NCBI GenBank assembly: GCA_028583605.1
Contig: CM053331.1
Location: 14,492,857-14,556,856 of the forward strand
Source: Dastarcus helophoroides
Lineage: Eukaryota > Arthropoda > Insecta > Coleoptera > Bothrideridae
Length of the DNA: 64,000 bases
Direction: 5' to 3'
In this document: one piece after another, positions 45,099-55,699 of the stretch
Position numbering within the stretch: the stretch's first letter is position 1
Layout: each line of letters begins with the position of its first letter
Notes under the pieces: generated by a model
Databases searched by the model: none
What the model was told of the DNA's origin: nothing
The model's input: the letters and a program-made list of their open reading frames with translations, nothing else
Translations under genes and position numbers: made by a program

Positions 45099-46383
45099 TG
45101 GGTGTGATCGATTTTTTGAACCCCTGGAAACTCAGTTTCCAACAGCAGACCATCGAAGAACGACCTTAAGAAAATAGAAGATTTTTGAAGCAAATTTGCT
45201 TTATTTGTTTTGGTCTTTTTTCATTCTATTCTCTTTGTGTTTGTTTTTTTTTCTCTCTTTTTTTTTGTTTTACTGAGACTGGTAGTTGCACCAGTCAGCG
45301 GTAGGGTGCTTGGCCCTATAATAATTTTCTAACAACGACTTTCTCATTCATTCGGTTTGTTGTGGAAGTTTTAAATTTCTTTTCTTTTTTTGCGTACGCC
45401 CCCCCAACCCCATATTGATCAAAATTAGGAACAAGTATTTTCTCAAATTTTAGGAAAAGTTAATTTAATCATATAAGAGCGAAAAACCATCAAACAAATT
45501 CATTAGACAATTTAAAATTTACTTGCCTATTTTTCTCGTAGCAAACATCACATAAATGGCACAAGAACTTCACGTTGAACAGAAATTGTGTTTTTTTTTC
45601 ATGTTCACGTTAATTAGCACAAACAGAAGCAGTTTTTGTTTTTTTAAACTTCCGTATTTCGTACTCGTTTTTATAAATCCGGAAGTTGAACATAATTTCT
45701 AAACTAATTTCATCGGAGTTTCGTATTTGACTATTTTAAAATTGGTCTTTCTTGTTTTATCTTTTTATTCCCCTACCCTTAACTTCTGGGGACCGAAAGA
45801 CATCCTCTGCATCTCGTTAGAGGGCATGAGGATGCAGAATTTTTACTAATTTAAATATTTCTAATCCAAATTAACCCTTAAATAAATTTTGAAAAGGATT
45901 CTTAAAATGCATATCAAACTGCAAACCCCTTTTGAATAATGTCGTCCCTTTATCTTGCAAGTTTTACTTCGATAATTGAAATTTAAATAACTTACAATTG
46001 TACGTGTTTATAAGGGCGTTTTTTGAACGTCAAATTCCTCCAGTATACCACCACATGATCTTGCCGAGATATTTGCTACGGTCTCCGTTATTGACATGTT
46101 ACCCTTATTTATTACTCTACTTTTCAGCGGTCCTTCAAAACTAACATGTTATTTTACTCAGTTTAGGTAATTAAACTTGAAACAAACCAGGCCTAACAAA
46201 TAACCCTTATCTAATTTGTGAACGCTAAGAAATCTGTTTCTCACGCAAAACGTTATGTTACAAAGACTTTTGTAATACAATTTTTGGAGATTTAATATTT
46301 CCAAGAAAAATTGAATAAAATTCAATTAAATAAAACAAACGAGGAAATAGAACAGTTTAGTAGAACTTGAGTCACCACAGTAC

Positions 46384-47360
46384 TTTTTGATATAGCCTTG
46401 AACTCCTCCAGCGATGCGGTTTTTATTTCATCAATCGTTGCAAATCTTCGTCTTTTTATAAGTCTTTTAAGTTTTGGGAACTGGAAAAAGTCGCAGGGGG
46501 TCAAATCCGTTGAATATTGTGGCTGAGGCATGATTGCCGTGTTGTTTTCGGCCAACAACAAGCAACGATGAATAAGCAGGTGCATTATTGTAATGCAAAA
46601 GCCACGAATTATTTTTCCACAATTCCGGACTTTTTTTCGTATTGCTTTTCGCAAACGGCGCATAACTTCAAAGTAACACTCCTTATTGAACGTACAACCT
46701 TAAGGTAAAAACTCCTGAAGCACTACGGCATGGTAGTCGAAAAAAACAGTGAGCAAAACTTTGACATTTAATTGGACTTTGCGTGCTTTTTTCGGTCTTG
46801 GCTCTCCTGGGTACTTCCATTGGGATGATTGGACTTTGGTTTCGACCTCAACCATATAACCATGATTCGTCACTAGTTGTGACCCTTTCAAGTAAATCAG
46901 GATCATCACGGACGTAATTCAAGAGCTCCTGAGCAATGTTCATGCGACGGTTCTTCTGATTAAAATTCAATAGTTTCGGAACAAACTTCGCTGACACACG
47001 ACTCATGCCCAAAACATCCAAAAAAATTGCATGACACGAGCCGACTGATATGCCAACATCCTCAGCAATTTCTCTTATGGTAATTTGATGATTTTTAAAA
47101 ACAATTTTCTTCACAGCTTCGACGGTATCTTCTGCTGATGATGTGCTGGGGCGTCCAGAGCGAGGTTCGTCATCGTTTTTTTCTCGACCATCTTGGAAGA
47201 GTTTGTACCACTTGTAAACATTTTTTTCACTTACAGCAGACTCACCGTACGCCGTTGTCAACATTGCAAGTGTTTTACAGCACTTGATTTCATTTTGCAC
47301 ACAAAATTTGATGCAAATCCTTTGCTTCTTTTTGTATAATAGTAGAAAATTACAGAGCAC
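46384..47360 (-). pseudogene. Mariner transposase, N-terminal and catalytic segments
   Basis: Minus-strand frames give the mariner order: QRICIKFCVQNEIKCCKTLA, the HTH region (VYKWYKLFQDGRE, GRPSTSSAEDTVEAVK, ITIREIAEDVGISVGSCHAI), the linker and TSDESW with the first catalytic Asp, a frame change near 46,855, WKYPGEPRPKKARKVQLNVK, VLLTVFFDYHAVV, then a decayed block where the second catalytic site reads HYNNAP (Asp replaced by Asn), and MPQPQYSTDLTPCDFFQFPK with the third Asp. The start codon is not evident. Frameshifts plus the Asp-to-Asn change make it inactive. The last codons before the insertion are KAISKS. Confidence 0.9.
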
Positions 47361-47434
47361 AAAAAAATACTTCTTACCTTTTTATCTGTCAAAAACAACC
47401 TAAGTAGGCTATGTACTTAAAACTGTAAACATAT

Positions 47435-47807
47435 TGTTACGGGCTTATTGGTTCGAATTGATTACCACGTGTGAATTACACCACTTTATTACTAAACTTA
47501 ACTTGGATCACCACATTGAACAATTAACTTATTTATTATTAAATTCTACTAACTCACTAATTACACTGACTCTCACTGACTGACTTAAGGGAAAGCTGAC
47601 CGCCTTTTATAGTTTTGGCTCCCGGCTTCTAGAACTTTTCGGCAGATAAGGTTTATCGTTTGCTGAAATTTCTGGAACGCTTATCTGCCGTTTGTTTCGT
47701 TATCGCGGCCGCTTTCCTCTTATCAGATCCTTCTAGAAACTTTTTTTATTTACTAAATTCTACAATTCTATTCTAAATTCTATTCCATCTATTTACATTG
47801 CGTTACA
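47435..47807. mobile_element. Solo LTR, 373 bp, gypsy-type
   Basis: The element begins TGTTACGGGCTTATTGG and ends CATTGCGTTACA, with perfect 7-bp inverted ends (TGTTACG/CGTTACA) and a 4-bp duplication ATAT on both sides (47,431-47,434 and 47,808-47,811). There is no internal region, so it is a solo LTR left by recombination. Orientation is uncertain. Confidence 0.8.
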
Positions 47808-47827
47808 ATATGTTCGCAACATGTGTA

Positions 47828-47852
47828 TTAACACAACAACAACAACAACAAA
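47828..47852. repeat. (ACA)n short microsatellite
   Basis: About seven ACA units in a row. Confidence 0.8.
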
Positions 47853-48364
47853 TCGATAATCGTGTGTTATATAAATAAACTTGTTAAACTTGTTTTATTT
47901 ACGCACTGCTTACTGTGAAAGGGTAGGAAAGAAATATTGGAAATGTCCTATTTTAAATTCTTATTTTGTAAAATAATTTTGTAATATTCCTAATTCAGAA
48001 CATATCTCAACATAAAATTCACCGAAACTGATAAAAAGCATCTTAATAGGGCCGTGCCGGACTATAATGCTAAAAGGCAACCGCATCAGGCGGCACGTTA
48101 AGGGCGCGGCATAATCAAATAAATCAAAACATATTTTGAGCCATTCAATAATTAAAAATTCTTACACATCGCTTTTCTACAGGATGCATCATAAGTTATG
48201 GTACACAGAACAATGATGAATTTTTCGAATAAAAGTAATGTGATTTAGCTACATTTAAAAAGTTTCATATAATTATGGAACAAACTGTAATATAGGCACA
48301 AAATTTGGCACAAGGGGGTTTCTTAAGTCGACAAACTCTAATTTGATAACATATTACCAATAGC
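47853..48364. other. AT-rich sequence with a GC-richer patch
   Basis: A patch at about 48,048-48,115 contains GGGCCGTGCCGG and GGCGGCACG, resembling transposon ends, but no partner was found. Confidence 0.3.
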
Positions 48365-49820
48365 TGATAGGGGGCGCTACCTGCGCTATCCTGCATAATT
48401 CTAAATCATCATAACTTTTTTGTACACCCACGTATCTAAATTTTAAATAACTTATTTTATTTTCCCATATTTTCTACGTAAAAAAGATGTACTTTCTAAA
48501 AGTTGATACGAGCAAGATATTTGCCTTTAAAGCTTGACGCGCCTTGGTTTTAAATTACTAAGATATAAAATTTTTGAAGTAGGCTTAAAAAAAATAATCA
48601 TAAGACAGCTTTAAAACTAATCTATGTTAAATATTATTTTGCTGATAATATTATTACCTAAATTTTGCAAAGATCTCAATAAATAAAATCCAAAAAACTA
48701 AAACGTAATCTATTTTCTAACATAGAGATGTGAGATATCATTTCTGAGTCCGCACAAGAAAATTGTAGTCTGGGTGGTCAAAGCAGATATTTGGAGATGA
48801 ATTTCAGTAGAAGACAGCCAGCTTTTTAATTGTTTACAATCTCTTTACATGAAAAAGGTCATTTTCCACATACTTTTATTTGAAAATAAATTTTGATTTG
48901 TTATTTTATTTAAATTTGCTTTAGAAATTAAAAAAAATATTTGTAATAATAATCTCAGTAGAGTAATATTTGATACAAACTGTTTTAGAGTCAGTTTTAT
49001 TACTTTTATTTTGAAACCTACAGTAGACCCCTGCTAAAGTTGCGCTCACCGTACTGGATCGACCTTTAAAGTTGTTACTCCCCGTTATCCCTACTATTAC
49101 CGAAAAATATATATGTTTTATTGTTCCTTACGCGGTTGAGTGGATTATTCAAAAGGGCCGCTAAAAATCGGAAGTCTAATTTATTTTTTTAATATACTTA
49201 AGATTTTGTTAAGCCACTTAATTATTTTTTGTACAACTTGGTAAAAGTTCAGTTTTATTTTTTGTTAGAAGGATAAATTAAAGAAAATATAAAGTAGTTG
49301 CAACTTTTTACATATTAGTTTCTGTTGGATAAAAATACAAATAGTTATTTGAAAAAATGTATTCCTCATTGGTTAGGACATATTTTCTCTCACAAGGTTG
49401 CCTAATCAACCTAAGTGAATGGATGTGGTTTGCTGCAAACCAGAGGTCTCCTGCTACCTGAGTTTTTGGGTTGGTTTCCCTTATCCTTATTCCTAAATTC
49501 TATTGGAGGAATATCCGCGCAACTTCAACGATCGTATCCTGACAACTTTAACGAGCGAACAACTTTAACGGGCGCAACTTTAGCAGGAGTCGACTGTACT
49601 GCGAAAAATTTACATTTACATAACTTAAAATAAACGTACGGCAAACTTTGAATGCCAATATCTTGAAAACGGTTGCTATTATCAACATTTAGAAGGTATA
49701 CCTTTTGTACTTAAAAACTTTAGGTGAATAGAAATATCTATTTAAAATATGTCTACATGAAGGCACAAAAAAGTTATGATGCATTAGAATAATACAAGGG
49801 GGCGTTGGTGGCGAGGGTGG
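48365..49820. repeat. Fold-back element, 1.45 kb, with nested MITE
   Basis: The left arm (about 48,368-48,580) and right arm (about 49,610-49,810) are inverted: CATCATAACTTTTTTGTAC at 48,406 pairs with CACAAAAAAGTTATGATG near 49,766. AAGATGTACTTTCTAAAAGT pairs with a block near 49,690. Outermost AGGGGGCGCTACC corresponds to the AAGGGGGCGTT end. No coding capacity in the core. Confidence 0.6.
49021..49596. mobile_element. Pogo/Tigger-like MITE, 576 bp
   Basis: CAGTAGACCCCTGCTAAAGT and (reverse complement of the right end) CAGTCGACTCCTGCTAAAGT are flanked by TA at 49,019-49,020 and 49,597-49,598. Subterminal CAACTTTAACGRGCG repeats occur near the right end (49,540-49,575) with AAAGTTGTTACTCCCCG on the left. 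It is nested in the fold-back at 48.4-49.8 kb. The open frame at 49,415-49,633 runs out of the element and is incidental. Confidence 0.75.
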
Positions 49821-49859
49821 GCAAATACGGCTTTTTGTTGAGTTGAGTGCGGCTTTCTT

Positions 49860-52410
49860 TCAAATTTTAATGTTTTTTTATAAATTCAGATTTTTTTTTA
49901 CTAATTATTAAAATTATTAGCCAAAAATTAAATAAAATTTCAGTGCAAAAAAATTTTCGAAATTACAAAATTAAAATTACGATTTCCGAAAAAAAAGGAA
50001 CTTAAACTCGTGATTTTGTTGGTTAAAATAATTTAAAATTTAGATAAAAAGAAAACTAATAGATATAAAACTGAAAGATATTTAAAAAGAACTTCCTGAA
50101 ATAAAAAAGTCATGAAACAAATTCCAATTTCGCAAACAGAAGCAAAGAAAAGACGTCGCTTGGCGAAAATTAAGAAAAAAATAAATAAATAACTGAAAAA
50201 CTTTTAGAAAAAAGCGAAATTTTAAGATAAAATTGATTTTCATGAAAAGAAAAAAACTAAAAAAAGTTTGATCGCTTCTCATAAATGTCGAATTTTTCTC
50301 GAAATTTCGGTTTCGTCTCAAAATTCTGAGTTACATTTCAAAATCTTATTATTTTTGATACTAAACTAAAAATTTTGAAAAAGAATCAGAATTTGAAAAT
50401 TTTTTTTAAAAATGTTGAGATAAAATATGGAAAAATCGGGATCAGATAAACGAAAAAACAGTCAATATTTCAAAAAGTCGAAAATTCAAGCTGACAGTAA
50501 AAATTTCAAGAGAAAAGTGAAAATTAAATTTTGGCTTTATAAAACGAAGTTTTGAAAGGTTAAAAAAAAGAAAATTCAAAAATTTTAAGAAAGCCAAAAT
50601 CTAAGAAAAAGTTGGTTTAAAAAACTGGTTTTTTAAAAAAATTTAAAATTATAAAACCAAGATGGAACTTTAAAAAGGTTTGAAATTTAAAAACCAAAGT
50701 ATTAAATTTTTCTTTAGAAATTTAGAGCAAAAGTCGAAAATTCGAACATAATACATAACTTTCAAAAATTAGTCTAAATTTAGAGAAACAGTCGAAAATT
50801 TGTAAAATGGTTGGACATTTTGATAAAAGTAAACATTATGAAAAGAAAGAAAATTTTAGAAGTCCACAATCCACAGTTTTTCAATTTTAAAGAAAAAATT
50901 AAAATTTGGAAAAAGAAATATGCAAAATATTAACAAAAAGACAAAATGCTAAAAAAATTAGGATGCATAATAAATAAAAGTAAATATTTAAATAAGGTTA
51001 AAAGTTTTCAAAAAAGTGGAATTTTTCAGAAGATAAAATTTTCAAATACTTGGAGAACAAATCAAATTTTTGAAAATTGACGTAATTTCAAAAAAAAGTG
51101 GAAATTACTTAAAAAGATTGCGAAATTTTTACAGGTCGAGTTTAGCGATAAAATCAAAAATGTCAGAACAGTCGAGGTTCCTCCTAAAAGTGAACTAATA
51201 GAAATAAAAATTTTGAAGAAAATTTGAAATGTTCAAAAAAACTCAAAATTCTGAAAAAAGGTCAAAATTTAATATATTTGAACCTAAAAAAATGAAAATT
51301 GAAACAAAAAGTAAACATCTTTATTTTTTTTTAAAGAAGAATTTTTTTGAAGTAATCAAAATTTTGAAAAATGCAGAAAGGAATTTTGAGAAGAAGTTAA
51401 AATTTTTGAAAGTTAAAATCAAAGACCAAAATTTTTATAATAATCTAAAATTTAAGAAAAAGTCATACAAATGGAAATGTTGAAAAAACTGGAAACTGTG
51501 AAATTTGAAATTTTCAATAGAAGTGCCAACATTTTCAAAAAAAAATCGGAATTTTCCAGCTTGATTTAGAAATAAAAATAGAATTTCAAAAATGTCGAAT
51601 TAAAACAGGATATAAAAATATTCAAAAAGGACAAATTCTGAAAAAAATTGAAACCTGGAAAAAAGACGATACTTCGAAAAGATGGAAAATTTCAAAAAAG
51701 TAGAAATGTTTAAAAAATGTGACATTTTTAAAAACAGTTGAAAGCGAAAATATTTTTTAAAAAAGTCGCGGTTTTCCAAAAAGTCACAATTTTTAATAAA
51801 GGTGAACATTTTCAAAAACTAACATTCTCAAAAAAAGTAGAAAGTCAAAGCTTACAAACAAAGTGGAAATTGAAATAAAGAGATATATTTTTGTATCTAA
51901 AAATCGCAATTTCTACAGGTCAAAATTTGGAAAAAAGTTGAAATATTCAAAAGGGCAAAATTTTTAAAAAAAGTCAAAACTTTCAAAAGGTCGAAAATTC
52001 GAGAATCGAAAGTTTCAAAGTCGACATTTATAAAAAACTGAAATTTTCAAAAAAGCACAATTCTTCGAAGAAAATCGAAATTTTTAACATTTCGGAAAAG
52101 AGACGAAACATTGGAAAAATCAAAATTTTCAAAAAGGCCCAATTATGAAGTGAACATTTCCAAAAAAATTTACAATTTTAAAAGTATTTAAATTTTGAAA
52201 AATAATGTCGAAGTGTTTCTTATTAAAGGTTGCAAGTTCTGAATTTTTATCAATAAAAAATCATAATATTCAAAAATAGTAAATATTGAGGAAAGTTCAA
52301 ACTTCTGAGAAAACATTGAGATTTATAAAAAAAGTTGAAATTTTTAAATAGACCAATATTGTCGATACAAAATCATACATTTTCAAAAAGAGTAGAATTT
52401 TTCATGTTAC
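49860..52410 (+). repeat. Large array of degenerate short A-rich repeats
   Basis: For about 2.5 kb the plus strand consists of loose variants of GAAATTTTCAAAAAAGTCG spaced about 20-35 bp. It is strongly purine-biased, with A-runs on the plus strand and rare T-runs. No two units are identical. The open frames inside are lysine/phenylalanine-rich artefacts. Confidence 0.6.
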
Positions 52411-53680
52411 ACTCCTTTCCTCAAATCGTCAAAGTAAGAATAAGGAAGGAATTGCATACAAACATGTATTTGGTTTTGGTCGAATTTCGACGACAAGCGA
52501 CGTTAGAAGTACAGAAATAAAAACACGACAATATTATAAGAATATAATTAATTATACAAAATGTAACTTATAAGATAGTCTATCTATTGAACAAAAAATT
52601 AGAAACTACATTTATAAGCAAATTAGTTTAGGAATTTTGAAATCGGAATTAAGCAAAAATTACTAAGGAAAATTGTTTTTTGACGGTGTGTCTTCGTTTT
52701 GCATACAAATTTATACCTAACAGACTTATTTTATCCATTAAACGGCGAATGTCAGTAACTGTTATTAAATACCATCGAAATCCGGTTGTAGACCGCTTAT
52801 GTCCCCCTCCCCTTCCCCTATGTATATCTGCAATCATGTCGTACTCACTCGTGCAGGTTTCTTCCGACATATTTGCCATATTCCAGACTTTTTAGACATC
52901 ATGTGTATGAATCAGCGACAAAATCAGAAATGTCAAGATTCAAATGCGACATTAGTTGCCACGTATGATTTAACATTAATTTGATTTCTCCGTTCGTCGC
53001 GTTGTGTTCTAATAAATAAATGAAATTATTAGATTAAATTCAAATCCACCGTTTGAGAATTACGAGATTAATCCTGTGAGCATCGTCAGCTACGAGGATA
53101 TCCAGATTATTTCATAAGAGCCTGTGAACATCGCGGGAAATGCACCACTTGTGAAGTCATTCACATCCACCTCAAAGCTGACGTTTTAGCTGTCGGTGGC
53201 GACCAGCTTGTTGCACACAGATACCTTATGACATAAATATTCCCGCAGAAACTTCCAAAGTTGTCGCCACAGTTTTGCATTTTCTCTGGCTGTCTAGAGT
53301 TGCCTTTGCCTCGATTATCTTAAGGTAATTGCAGAGCACATAGGTTTCGCTTTAATTTATAAGTCAGACATGCTCTTTAATTAATAGAAGCCTTTAATTA
53401 ATTTTAGAACGGTACTCGTCGAACAATATCCCATGCATGTGGACTGTTAATACGAAATAGAGAATTTAGCGTAGTTGTTAAAAAGCGCTTGTAGTTCACA
53501 AGATTTCTACCTCAATGGACATTTTGTGATGCATCTTTGCATTTGTTATGATAGTACTTCATAATAAAACCAAATAATTATCTTGCGACCCACCTTTTTT
53601 ATATTTTTGGGGAGATCTTGCTCAAAAATAAAAGTATATTTCTCTTAGGAAAAAGGTTTTATAATTACATCCAGCCCAGT
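52411..53680. other. Mixed sequence, no supported gene
   Basis: Composition returns to moderate AT. Overlapping open frames on both strands at 52,649-52,984 and a GC-richer stretch at 53,040-53,330 look slightly coding-like, but I recognise no domain, start or splice pattern. Confidence 0.3.
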
Positions 53681-53924
53681 GCCGGATCTACGATTATTCC
53701 GAGCCGGGCAAAAATTTGACATTGGCATCTTTGGCATTTCAAAAAAAGAATACGACTCTTAGTAGCCTGAAACTCAACCCGATATACAACATTCATTGAT
53801 GTACCAGATCTCGTCTACGGCCGATTTACTATAATTTGTTTTTTGTATGAAATGTATTTTTAATAAACAAATGACAATACATACACCAATAAATTGCCAT
53901 TTAACGTAGAAGGTATATTATAGG

Positions 53925-54021
53925 TACATTCGAGGAAGTATGAAGGCTTTGCAAAGCGTAGCAGCTCAGATGAAAATTCAGGGTTCGATCCAGAATCACA
54001 CAGACAGGCGATTTTTTTTTT
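53925..54021 (+). repeat. Possible tRNA-derived SINE fragment
   Basis: GGGTTCGATCC at 53,981-53,991 is a good Pol III B-box, and a T9-10 run (54,012) about 20 nt later could terminate. A degenerate A-box-like TAGCAGCTCAG lies only about 22 nt upstream, too close for an intact tRNA. A SINE remnant is more likely than a tRNA gene. Confidence 0.3.
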
Positions 54022-54621
54022 ACTATACATTATTTTCCCTTGATTTCAGTATGTATTTTAATTGTAACATTGGGGTAAATTACTAATGGAAATTTATCTA
54101 TTTTGTTTATACTAGCATGCTAGTATTGAAGCCAATAGATAGCCTATTGTATTTCTTTAGATCCTGTAGCCGTCATTGGCACGATATTAAAATAGTAAAT
54201 AATGAAATGATACCAAAAATATGAATTAATTAAAGGTATTTTAACTGGGCTACCTATAATAAAAAATCAAGAAGAGACTAATTTGAAAAATATTAATTTA
54301 ATTTGAAGAATTAAAAAAAGACAGTAATCGTCGGTAATGGGGATTATACCCAGGACCTCCGAAGTGGCACAGTGACATTCAACCAATTCTTGAAAATTTA
54401 TTTAAACAATATTGATTATCGAAGTTAAACCTCCCAAGTAGACGTCGATCGATGTCGGAGTGCACTTGAAAGGTAATAAAATAGGTCTATGCGGGGCACC
54501 TCCTGGTATGTTACCTTTTCTGCGGAACTGGTCTGATATATTTCCCGATGAATTAGATAATGTTGTTTAGAGAGAATTGGAAACTGTGATTAATTAATTG
54601 TTTTTTGAAAATTGTTTAGCA

Positions 54622-54703
54622 CGCGACGCGCTATTGCGGCAGGTTATTATTGGAAGTCTTGGACGTTCTACGATTTTACGACTGAGCTATCACCACACGT
54701 TGT
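54622..54703 (-). repeat. Possible tRNA-like (SINE) promoter fragment
   Basis: The minus strand reads GGTGATAGCTCAGTCGTAAA, a good A-box context, but the downstream B-box is not recognisable. A B-box-like GTCCTGGGTATAATCCCC lies separately on the minus strand near 54,340-54,360. These may be pieces of decayed SINEs. Confidence 0.25.
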
Positions 54704-55690
54704 ATATTTTTATACTTTGTTTATTCAAATCATTTGCCGTACTCTACGTATCTTCTACTTTAAATAATTGTTAATTAAAAGGTATTCTGGGTAGGATAAA
54801 ATTAGACAACCCATGTCCGCTTTGTTGGTTTGTATGTTATGACTTATTAAAAATACAACTCATTCAAATAACAGAGGTTAGATTAATTTTCTTCGAGATC
54901 TTAGAGTATAAAACAACATTATAATTATGATAAAAGATGTTCAAATAGGATATTTGACTCTTATTTTTAAATTGTCTTAAAATGTTCACTCCATTTCCGC
55001 TGTATTAGTCCTTATAAATTTTTGATTCCCGTAAATAAAATCTCTTTATACGATAAAATATGTAAAATAGAATTCATCTATTTAACTTGGCGCGGAAACA
55101 TCATGCCGCCATGTTTTAACAGATGGTGATGTCATTTGTAGAGCAACCAAACAAGCGCAAGTAACGTTCGGTATGGTGTATTACAATTTTTATATGTAAT
55201 AATGAGTTCTTGTCGTCAAACGTAATTGCAAGTGTGGAATCGCAAGTCTTCAAGTGTATGATCTCTACAGAAATCGCTTATAAGACTTCCATCTGGCATT
55301 CAAAGAAGGAAGACTTGGTTAAAATTTGCAAAAAAAAGTAGAAGAATATTATATTTTTGTATGGTTAGTTACTTAACAAGTGACGTCAGACTTAAAACCA
55401 TTATTGCCGGTACCATTTTGGGGCATTCGTTCACCGAGCAAAATATTGCAATCCTAAAATTGCAATAATAAACCAATCAGGTGTTTTTACGAGTAAAAAT
55501 CGGTAATATCTTATACCTTACTCAGAAATTTATAGGGACCGGATTTTAGGCACAATAAAATAAGATAAAAAGGTAAGTTTAATGTTAAATAAGGCAAAAA
55601 GGAATAGCTAAAAAGGGACTGAAAAAGGTAAAATAGCCTAAAAAAGGGCATTAACCGTGTAAAACGCAGAATTAACAAGAAAAACATTTA
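54704..55690. other. AT-rich sequence; weak THAP-like start at about 55,203
   Basis: At 55,203 an ATG opens MSSC, and after one base the frame reads VVKRNCKCGIASLQVYD, loosely like the start of a THAP zinc finger. The expected later Cys-His pair was not found. Inverted GCCGCCATGTTT / TGCCGGTACCAT patches flank it at about 55,108 and 55,405. Otherwise nothing. Confidence 0.25.
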
Positions 55691-55699
55691 TTGGCTATT

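Larger units (their letters stand above)
43486..46379. mobile_element. 2.9-kb TG...CA insertion, probable giant solo LTR
   Basis: The insertion starts TGTGATGAACGACC and ends GAGTCACCACA, flanked by the perfect 4-bp duplication GTAC (43,482-43,485 and 46,380-46,383). TG...CA ends with a 4-bp duplication indicate a retroviral-type integrase. The first and last few hundred bases are not direct repeats of each other, so it is not a two-LTR element with short LTRs; a single very long LTR fits best. A TATA-like CTATATAGG lies at about 44,784 with a GC-richer transcribed-looking block after it. Very long LTRs (several kb) are known in the beetle gypsy element Woot. Orientation is uncertain. Confidence 0.65.
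43347..47400 (-). mobile_element. Mariner element split by an LTR-like insertion
   Basis: The 3' end carries the terminus ACGAGGTATGTTCAAAAAGT (from about 43,344), typical of mariner. The transposase frame runs leftwards from about 47,345. The element is interrupted between 46,380 and 43,485 by a 2,894-bp insertion. The 5' terminal repeat could not be found near 47.4 kb, so that end is decayed or was disrupted by the solo LTR at 47,435. Confidence 0.75.

Noticed and set aside
43486..46379. Full LTR retrotransposon with two short LTRs
   Set aside because: The first and last several hundred bases are not direct repeats and no gag-pol is readable between them.
49415..49633. 72-codon plus-strand frame
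   Set aside because: It crosses the right end of the 576-bp MITE and the fold-back, and is incidental.
50000..52400. Several lysine/phenylalanine-rich open frames (50,082-50,321, 51,229-51,483, 51,600-51,815)
   Set aside because: They arise from degenerate A/T-rich repeats and show no conserved motif or plausible start.
53955..54000. Functional tRNA gene
   Set aside because: A- and B-boxes are too close, and no cloverleaf or acceptor stem can be formed.
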